From an uncultured Blautia sp. (GTDB lineage: Bacteria > Bacillota > Clostridia > Lachnospirales > Lachnospiraceae): a stretch of DNA of 10,955 nucleotides. Positions 6,435 to 10,955 of the stretch are shown here, one piece after another. A program made the position numbers and the translations under genes. The notes under the pieces were generated by a model that was given only the letters and a program-made list of their open reading frames with translations, made no database searches and had not been told where the DNA came from. Each line of letters opens with the position of its first letter. Position 1 is the stretch's first letter. The stretch spans positions 1 through 10,955 of the forward strand of contig URYM01000038.1 of NCBI GenBank assembly GCA_900552095.1, in the 5' to 3' direction.

Positions 6435-8531
6435 CTATTTCGTCTCTTCCGGAACGTCTTTCATACTGAAGCTGAATCTGCCCATCTTGTCCTTGCCCAT
6501 ACAGATCACCTTCACTTTATCTCCCAGCGTGAGCACATCTTCCACCCGGTTGATCCGCTCTTTGGCAATCTTGGAGATATGAACCAGTCCCTCTTTGCCC
6601 GGCGCAAATTCCACAAAAGCGCCAAACTCTTTAATACTTACTACTTTTCCCTCAAAGATCTGTCCTGCCTCAAACTCGGTGACGATCGTTTTAATATAAT
6701 TTACAGCCTGATCCATCATCGCCTGTTCGGTTCCGCAGATGGAAACAGCGCCGTCGTCGGTGATATCAATTTTCACACCGGTCTCGTCAATAATCGCATT
6801 GATGGTCTTTCCTCTCTGTCCAACCACCTCGCCGATCTTCTCCGGATCGATCTGGATCTGAATGATCTTGGGCGCATATTCGTTTACACTCTCCCGAGGA
6901 GCTGCGATGCAGGGAGTCATAACCTCATTAAGGATATACTCTCTCGCTTCTTTTGTTCTGGCGATCGCCTCCTCGACAATCGGGCGGGTCAGGCCATGGA
7001 TCTTAATATCCATCTGGATGGCAGTGATTCCATCATGGGTACCTGCCACTTTAAAATCCATATCTCCGAAGAAATCTTCCAGTCCCTGGATATCTGTCAG
7101 AACAATGTAATCGTCATCTGTCTCTCCGGTCACCAGACCGCAGGAGATTCCGGCTACCTGTTTCTTAATCGGCACGCCCGCTGCCATCAGGGACATGGTA
7201 GAAGCACAGATACTTGCCTGGGAAGTGGAGCCATTGGATTCAAAGGTCTCAGACACCGTACGGATCGCATAGGGGAACTCTTCCTCGGTGGGCAGTACAG
7301 GAACAAGCGCCCGCTCTGCCAGCGCTCCGTGGCCGATTTCACGGCGTCCCGGTCCTCTGGAAGGCTTGGTCTCTCCCACAGAGTAGGACGGGAAATTATA
7401 GTGATGCATATATCTCTTGGAAGTTTCAAACTCATCCAGTCCGTCCAGCCTCTGCGCTTCGGAAAGGGGAGCCAGGGTCGTGATCGTACAAATCTGAGTC
7501 TGTCCTCTTGTAAACATGGCAGAACCATGTACTCTGGGGATCAGATCCACCTCCGCTGCCAGCGGACGGATCTGGGTGATCTCACGTCCGTCCGGACGCT
7601 TGTGATCCTTCAGGATCATCTTGCGGACGGTCTTCTTCTGATACTGGTAAACCGCATCAGGGAGCAGAGACAGCCACTCTTCATTCTCATCAAAAGCCTC
7701 TTCCAGCTTCGCTGTAACCTGACGGATATTTTCCTCTCTGGTCTGTTTGTCATCCGAGAAGACAGCTTCTTCCATCTCTTCCGGCGTCACTACCTTTTTG
7801 ATCGCCTCAAAAAGTTCTTCCGGAACAGCACAGCTTTCATAGCTGTGTTTTTCTTTTCCGCACTCTGCCACGATGGTATCGATAAATTTAATGATCTCCT
7901 GGTTCACTTCATGTGCCTTAAAGATCGCCTCGATCATCTTCTCCTCCGGGATCTCGTTGGCGCCTGCCTCGATCATGATTACCTTTTCCCTGGTAGAAGC
8001 CACAGTAAGCTGAAGATCAGATACAACCTTCTGAGCCAGCGTGGGGTTTACAACCAGCTCTCCTGCGATCATTCCGATCTGGGTAGCTGCACAGGGACCG
8101 TCAAAGGGAATATCGGAAATGCAGGTTGCGATAGAAGAACCCAGCATAGCCACAACTTCCGGATTACACTCCGGATCCACAGACATTACCATATTATTTA
8201 ACGTCACATCATTGCGGTAGTCCTTGGGGAACAGCGGACGCATGGGACGGTCGATCACACGGGAGGTTAAGATAGCATGCTCACTGGCCTTTCCTTCCCG
8301 CTTGTTAAATCCTCCGGGAATCTTCCCCACGGCATATAATTTTTCCTCATATTCCACACTTAAGGGGAAGAAATCGATACCCTCACGGGGTTTCTCAGAT
8401 GCAGTCGCCGTGGACAGCACGGTGGTATCACCGTAATGCATCAGTGCGGCGCCGTTGGCCTGCTTTGCCACACGGTCAATATCTACGGTCAGGGTTCTGC
8501 CTGCCAGTTCCATAGAAAAACTCTTGTACAT
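6435..8531 (-). CDS. pnp: Polynucleotide phosphorylase
   Basis: PNPase degrades RNA 3' to 5' with phosphate and can add 3' tails in reverse; it acts as a cytoplasmic trimer in mRNA turnover. The 698 residues give the full architecture: first RNase PH domain (about 10-145), helical linker domain (about 240-310), second and catalytic RNase PH domain (about 313-545), KH domain (about 554-612) with a GQRG loop at 571-574, and S1 domain (about 623-692, EFGAFVEFAPGKEGLVHIS). The metal and active-site residues known from the E. coli enzyme fall at D486, D492 and K494 in GLEDFFGDMDFKVAGT. The ATG at 8531 follows AAGGAG at normal spacing. The gene lies 175 nt downstream of rpsO, with hairpins in the gap that may control its expression, and ends before a strong terminator. 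Confidence 0.99.
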   Translation of the reverse strand: MYKSFSMELAGRTLTVDIDRVAKQANGAALMHYGDTTVLSTATASEKPREGIDFFPLSVEYEEKLYAVGKIPGGFNKREGKASEHAILTSRVIDRPMRPLFPKDYRNDVTLNNMVMSVDPECNPEVVAMLGSSIATCISDIPFDGPCAATQIGMIAGELVVNPTLAQKVVSDLQLTVASTREKVIMIEAGANEIPEEKMIEAIFKAHEVNQEIIKFIDTIVAECGKEKHSYESCAVPEELFEAIKKVVTPEEMEEAVFSDDKQTREENIRQVTAKLEEAFDENEEWLSLLPDAVYQYQKKTVRKMILKDHKRPDGREITQIRPLAAEVDLIPRVHGSAMFTRGQTQICTITTLAPLSEAQRLDGLDEFETSKRYMHHYNFPSYSVGETKPSRGPGRREIGHGALAERALVPVLPTEEEFPYAIRTVSETFESNGSTSQASICASTMSLMAAGVPIKKQVAGISCGLVTGETDDDYIVLTDIQGLEDFFGDMDFKVAGTHDGITAIQMDIKIHGLTRPIVEEAIARTKEAREYILNEVMTPCIAAPRESVNEYAPKIIQIQIDPEKIGEVVGQRGKTINAIIDETGVKIDITDDGAVSICGTEQAMMDQAVNYIKTIVTEFEAGQIFEGKVVSIKEFGAFVEFAPGKEGLVHISKIAKERINRVEDVLTLGDKVKVICMGKDKMGRFSFSMKDVPEETK

Positions 8532-8585
8532 ACTTGTCTCCTTTTTCTTTTATCCTTTTTCCTTCCGTCAGAAAACACCGAAACT

Positions 8586-8629
8586 ACTGAAAAACCCACT
8601 TATCCTCACCTGCAAATGGGCTTTTCAGT
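8586..8629 (-). promoter_or_regulatory. Leader hairpin upstream of pnp
   Basis: Bases 8617-8629 and 8586-8598 form a 13-bp stem in the minus-strand RNA (ACTGAAAAGCCCA / TGGGTTTTTCAGT, one G-U pair) with an 18-nt loop. It lies about 55 nt before the pnp start codon and is followed by no U-tract, so it is unlikely to be a terminator. In E. coli a double-stranded leader before pnp is cut by RNase III and lets PNPase repress itself. A similar role here is inference only. Confidence 0.5.
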
Positions 8630-8661
8630 GGTCCCGGGGCCATCTTCCTGGCAGAAGTCTT

Positions 8662-8690
8662 TTTATAGAAATGGGGTGGAAAAATTTCCA
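8662..8690 (-). promoter_or_regulatory. Candidate pnp promoter overlapping the rpsO hairpin
   Basis: On the minus strand TGGAAA (bases 8685-8690), a 17-bp spacer and TATAAA (bases 8662-8667). The -35 is 4 of 6 and lies within the first arm of the post-rpsO hairpin. If real, pnp would have its own transcript starting near 8655 with the leader hairpin included. Confidence 0.3.
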
Positions 8691-8694
8691 CCCC
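8673..8694 (-). terminator. Hairpin after rpsO, weak terminator or processing site
   Basis: GGGGTGGAAA and TTTCCACCCC (8673-8682 and 8685-8694) are perfect complements, making a stable stem directly after the rpsO stop codon. On the minus strand the tail ATTTCTATAAAA is a poor U-tract. Partial termination with read-through into pnp, or 3'-end protection of the rpsO message, is therefore more likely than full termination. Confidence 0.6.
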
Positions 8695-8706
8695 CTCTAC
8701 ACACAA

Positions 8707-8973
8707 TTACTTTCTCAGACCCAGTCTCTCAATTAAAGAACGGTATCTCTCAATATCTACTTTTTTCAGATATGCCAGCAGACCACGTCTCTGACCAACC
8801 ATTTTCAGCAGACCTCTTCTGGAATGATGATCTTTGTGGTTGTTCTTCAGATGCTCGGTGAGCTCGTTGATTCTTGCGGTCAGAACTGCTACCTGTACCT
8901 CCGGTGAACCGGTATCTCCAGGTGTTCTCGCATACTCATTCATAATTGCCTGTTTCTTCTCTTTAGAAATCAT
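8707..8973 (-). CDS. rpsO: 30S ribosomal protein S15
   Basis: S15 is a primary binder of the central domain of 16S rRNA and is needed for early 30S assembly and for an intersubunit bridge. The 88-residue protein is of normal length and carries the family signature through [20 protein letters not shown] (21-40), [20 protein letters not shown] (41-60) and [11 protein letters not shown] (61-71), ending in LGLRK. The ATG at 8973 follows AGGAGG at about 10 nt. It has a strong promoter and a leader of about 90 nt with internal complementarity, which may serve S15 autoregulation as known from other bacteria. pnp follows 175 nt downstream, the order seen in many bacteria. Confidence 0.99.
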   Translation of the reverse strand: MISKEKKQAIMNEYARTPGDTGSPEVQVAVLTARINELTEHLKNNHKDHHSRRGLLKMVGQRRGLLAYLKKVDIERYRSLIERLGLRK

Positions 8974-9064
8974 GGTTTTGTTTCCTCCTGAAATAATTTT
9001 AATTACCGCCTCTGACTAAGCAATGGCCGGAGTGTCCGATTCCTGAGTCAGGGCTGAACTCATA
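8974..9064 (-). promoter_or_regulatory. Structured rpsO 5' leader, possible S15 autoregulatory element
   Basis: In the minus-strand RNA CTGACT (bases 9046-9051) can pair with AGTCAG (bases 9012-9017), enclosing the small hairpin CGGA-CAC-TCCG (bases 9028-9038). An alternative local hairpin, GAGTTCAG / CTGACTC, competes for the same CTGACT. Mutually exclusive pairings upstream of rpsO fit the idea of S15 binding its own mRNA, but I do not recognise a specific described S15 leader class. Confidence 0.35.
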
Positions 9065-9071
9065 CCATTAG

Positions 9072-9100
9072 AGTATAGCACAGGGATTTCCCGATGTAAA
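9072..9100 (-). promoter_or_regulatory. Promoter of rpsO
   Basis: On the minus strand TTTACA (bases 9095-9100), a 17-bp spacer and TATACT (bases 9072-9077) with an extended TGC before the -10. The start would be near 9065. No terminator is visible between the NlpC/P60 stop codon at 9122 and this promoter, so some read-through from upstream is possible. Confidence 0.85.
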
Positions 9101-9121
9101 TACTTTCCTTATGAAAAATAT

Positions 9122-9922
9122 TTATTGTATCAGTGACACTGCCCAGCATGCATTTTTCTCCGGCATATCTGAGATCACGATTCCCGTCTTCTCATCGTTG
9201 GCGTGAATCACCCTTCCCTCCCCGATACAGAGTGCCACATGATAAACGCGTCCGTTCCTGCTGTAAAAAACAAGATCGCCCGCTCTTGCTTCCCCGACAG
9301 AGATTTTTCTTCCCTCCTCTGCCTGTTCTGCGCTGGTTCTGGGCAGCGAGATCCCATACTGCTCAAAGACTGTCTGCACAAATCCGGAGCAGTCCGCGCC
9401 TTCCGTAAGGCTTGTCCCTCCCCAGACGTAGGGATTCCCTTCAAACTGACAGGCAAACTCCACAATCTGGCGGCGCAGAAGAGTTCCGCTCAAGTTTGAA
9501 ACAGGGCCGGTGGCCGACAGCGCCTCCTCAAAACCAGTTTCTCCGGAATCCCCCTCTTTTAGCACCTGTCCCACCGGAAGGTTGTCCTCTCCGATCTCAT
9601 GCACAAGAAGCCAGGCTTCTTCCTCCTGATACAGAGCCTCCTCCGGCACATAGCCGGAAAGTTCTCCGGAGAGAATCCGGCACCAGCCATCTTTTTTCTC
9701 CTGAATGTAACAGATCCCATGTTCCGGAAGGCCGCCGAGCAGTGGAGCAGCTTCCTCTGCTCTCTGCCTTACTTCCAGCCAGCTTCCTTCGTGTACTACT
9801 CCGTAATTGCGGATTTTCTCTCCGGGACCCGCCGTCTCTGTCTCTGCCCTGGCTTCCCCGGGAAAGAAAAGAAACGCGCCGATAAAAAGTCCCGCTGTAA
9901 GAAGCTTTTTTCTTCTTACCAT
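9122..9922 (-). CDS. Secreted NlpC/P60 cell-wall hydrolase with SH3-like domain
   Basis: NlpC/P60 enzymes are cysteine peptidases that cut peptide stems of peptidoglycan, usually between D-Glu and the diamino acid. The 266-residue protein has a signal peptide: a basic VRRKK start, a hydrophobic core and an ARA cleavage site after residue 26. An SH3b-like cell-wall-binding region follows at about 38-98 (WLEVRQR, DGWCRIL, LSGYVPEEAL). The C-terminal catalytic domain covers about 150-266, with C178 in GADCSGFVQTVF, H228 in YHVALCIGEG and H240 in RVIHAND forming the expected Cys-His-His set. The middle segment (100-148) is acidic and probably a linker. The enzyme acts outside the membrane in wall turnover or cell separation. 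The ATG at 9922 lies 5 nt behind AGGAGG. The gene lies between ribF and rpsO with its own promoter, whose start region carries a perfect WalR-type box. Confidence 0.93.
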   Translation of the reverse strand: MVRRKKLLTAGLFIGAFLFFPGEARAETETAGPGEKIRNYGVVHEGSWLEVRQRAEEAAPLLGGLPEHGICYIQEKKDGWCRILSGELSGYVPEEALYQEEEAWLLVHEIGEDNLPVGQVLKEGDSGETGFEEALSATGPVSNLSGTLLRRQIVEFACQFEGNPYVWGGTSLTEGADCSGFVQTVFEQYGISLPRTSAEQAEEGRKISVGEARAGDLVFYSRNGRVYHVALCIGEGRVIHANDEKTGIVISDMPEKNACWAVSLIQ

Positions 9923-9939
9923 ACAGGCCTCCTGAATTT

Positions 9940-9956
9940 GTTACAATTTTGTTACA
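9940..9956 (-). promoter_or_regulatory. WalR (YycF)-type box at the NlpC/P60 promoter
   Basis: The minus strand reads TGTAACAAAATTGTAAC, an exact fit to the published WalR consensus TGTWAH-N5-TGTWAH. WalRK is the essential two-component system that controls cell-wall hydrolases in low-GC Gram-positives. The two half-sites are 11 bp apart, one helical turn. The box starts at about +1 of the predicted transcript, a position more suited to repression than activation. That WalR binds it in this organism is inference. Confidence 0.55.
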
Positions 9957-9961
9957 TCCTT

Positions 9962-9989
9962 AGTATAACATACTGCCCGGTTCCGTCAA
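9962..9989 (-). promoter_or_regulatory. Promoter of the NlpC/P60 gene
   Basis: On the minus strand TTGACG (bases 9984-9989), a 16-bp spacer and TATACT (bases 9962-9967). The -35 overlaps the TGA stop codon of ribF (9986-9988). The start would be near 9955, about 33 nt before the ATG. Confidence 0.75.
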
Positions 9990-10912
9990 TAAAAAGTGTT
10001 CGACAAAATCTCCCTGCCTTTTTCTATATCCCGTTCCAGCTGTTCCCGCAGCGCTTCCACACTGGGAAAACGCACCTCCGGACGGAGCATCTGCAGAAGC
10101 TCCACCCTGGCCTGTGCTCCATAGAGATCTTCCTCACAGTCATAAAGATACGTCTCAATTCCCACAAAATCCCCATCCACCGTAGGCTTGCATCCCAGAT
10201 TGCTGATCCCCTTATATTCTTTTCCCCGGATGTGAATCCTGGAAATGTATACGCCAAAAGGCGGAAGAATCTTCCGCTCATCCGGAATCTGATTGATCGT
10301 GGGAAATCCCAGCTTTCGTCCCAGCTGTCTTCCCCGCACGACCGGCCCCTGGATCTCATAGGCATATCCGAGGAGTTCTCTCACCAGCGCCATATCTCCC
10401 GCTCTCAGCGCTTCCCGGATCCAGCTGCTGCTGATTGCCCGCCCCTGAAAAGTCTCTTTTTTCAGAATTTCCACATCAAATCCATAACGGGGTCCCAGCT
10501 CCTGCAAAAGTTCCGGCGTTCCCTTTCTTTTGTGTCCGAAATGAAAATCCTCCCCTACCACAAGATGGGCCGCTCTCAGCTGCCCTGCCAGGATCTCCCG
10601 GACAAATACCTCTGCCTCCATATTCCGGATCTCTTCCCGGAACGGGCAGGCGATCATGCAGTCCACCCCCAGATCGCGCGCCAGCCGCGCTCTCTCCTGA
10701 GGTGTGAGCAGCATCTCCTTCGCCCCTTTTCCCAGAAGCGCAAGGGGCGTCACATCAAAAGTAAAGATGACTGTCTCAAAGCCATCTTCACCAAATTCCC
10801 GTATCCGATTCACCAGTTTCTGATGCCCCCGGTGCAGCCCGTCAAACTTTCCCAGCGTAACCGCACTTCTTCTTTCCAGAGAAAAATCCAGGGTATCTGT
10901 TATATATTTCAT
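9986..10912 (-). CDS. ribF: Bifunctional riboflavin kinase / FAD synthetase
   Basis: RibF phosphorylates riboflavin to FMN and then adenylylates FMN to FAD, both with ATP, in the cytoplasm. The 308-residue protein has the N-terminal FMN adenylyltransferase domain (about 1-180) with the nucleotidyltransferase motif GKFDGLHRGH (21-30, HxGH-type at 27-30) and ISSSWIREAL (160-169). The C-terminal riboflavin kinase domain (about 185-304) has GRQLGRKLGFPTIN (194-207, PTxN at 204-207) and the conserved Glu in GIETYLYD (E253). The ATG at 10912 lies three bases from the end of genomic sequence, so no ribosome binding site can be seen. The distance from this Met to the GKFDG motif is as in other RibF proteins, so the coding region is probably complete. 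In many bacteria ribF follows truB, but what lies upstream here is outside the window. Confidence 0.97.
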   Translation of the reverse strand: MKYITDTLDFSLERRSAVTLGKFDGLHRGHQKLVNRIREFGEDGFETVIFTFDVTPLALLGKGAKEMLLTPQERARLARDLGVDCMIACPFREEIRNMEAEVFVREILAGQLRAAHLVVGEDFHFGHKRKGTPELLQELGPRYGFDVEILKKETFQGRAISSSWIREALRAGDMALVRELLGYAYEIQGPVVRGRQLGRKLGFPTINQIPDERKILPPFGVYISRIHIRGKEYKGISNLGCKPTVDGDFVGIETYLYDCEEDLYGAQARVELLQMLRPEVRFPSVEALREQLERDIEKGREILSNTFY

Positions 10913-10914
10913 CT

Positions 10915-10955
10915 CTGTCTCTTATACACATCTCCGAGCCCACGAGACCGTACTA
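10915..10955 (-). other. Nextera Read 2 adapter plus index bases (artefact)
   Basis: Bases 10915-10948 are the exact reverse complement of the adapter at 1-34: mosaic end CTGTCTCTTATACACATCT (10915-10933) and then the primer tail. The last seven bases CGTACTA equal the first seven of the Illumina N702 i7 index as I remember it (CGTACTAG). None of this is genomic. Confidence 0.97.

Noticed and set aside
6579..8201. A 540-codon open frame on the plus strand
   Set aside because: It lies wholly antisense to pnp, which is unmistakable. The antisense translation shows no family features; it is a by-product of codon bias in pnp.
9937..9956. The TTTGTTACA direct repeat as a CRISPR-like or mobile-element repeat
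   Set aside because: There are only two copies, one helical turn apart in a promoter region. This fits a regulator site and not an array or element end.
10913..10914. FMN riboswitch or promoter upstream of ribF
   Set aside because: Only two genomic bases remain before the adapter, so nothing upstream can be assessed.
35..10914. Prophage, defence island, insertion sequence, tRNA or CRISPR array
   Set aside because: Every substantial coding region is a recognised chromosomal housekeeping or wall-metabolism family, the gaps are short, and no transposase, integrase, repeat array or tRNA fold was seen.

Overview
The window is a 10.88-kb piece of bacterial chromosome (bases 35-10914) with an identical Illumina Nextera transposon adapter left untrimmed at each end, in inverted orientation. 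The protein sequences look like Clostridia, most likely Lachnospiraceae. This rests on family-level recognition of the proteins, strong GGAGG-type ribosome binding sites, consensus sigma-A-type promoters, an anaerobic ribonucleotide reductase activase and the ribF / rpsO / pnp neighbourhood. I cannot name a genus.

Layout, left to right. A 5'-truncated chorismate synthase gene (aroC, +) ends at a bidirectional terminator shared with a convergent beta-propeller lactonase gene (-). The lactonase diverges from an RluA-family pseudouridine synthase gene (+), and the two promoters appear to share the same -35 bases. That gene converges, across a 32-nt perfect palindrome, on a two-gene operon (-) of trpS and a UPF0303/HbpS-like gene. 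trpS diverges from luxS (+), again with two clear promoters facing away from each other. luxS converges on the nrdG-dut pair (-). The rest of the window is on the minus strand, transcribed in the order ribF, NlpC/P60 hydrolase, rpsO, pnp, nrdG, dut.

Most genes are housekeeping: aromatic amino acid synthesis, RNA modification, tRNA charging, methyl-cycle and AI-2 metabolism, dNTP supply and dUTP removal, RNA turnover, a ribosomal protein, flavin cofactor synthesis and cell-wall remodelling. nrdG and dut both act on deoxynucleotides and are probably co-transcribed. rpsO and pnp are in the order known from many bacteria, with hairpins in the gap that could tune pnp expression.

I see no CRISPR array, tRNA, rRNA, insertion sequence, prophage or defence system, and no undescribed multi-gene system. 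The points that deserve a second look are regulatory: a perfect match to the WalR box at the promoter of the cell-wall hydrolase, overlapping divergent promoters, a dyad over the luxS -35, hairpins in the rpsO-pnp gap, and a terminator placed directly before the nrdG ribosome binding site. The adapter ends matter for anyone reusing the sequence. No gene-free stretch exceeds 300 bases.
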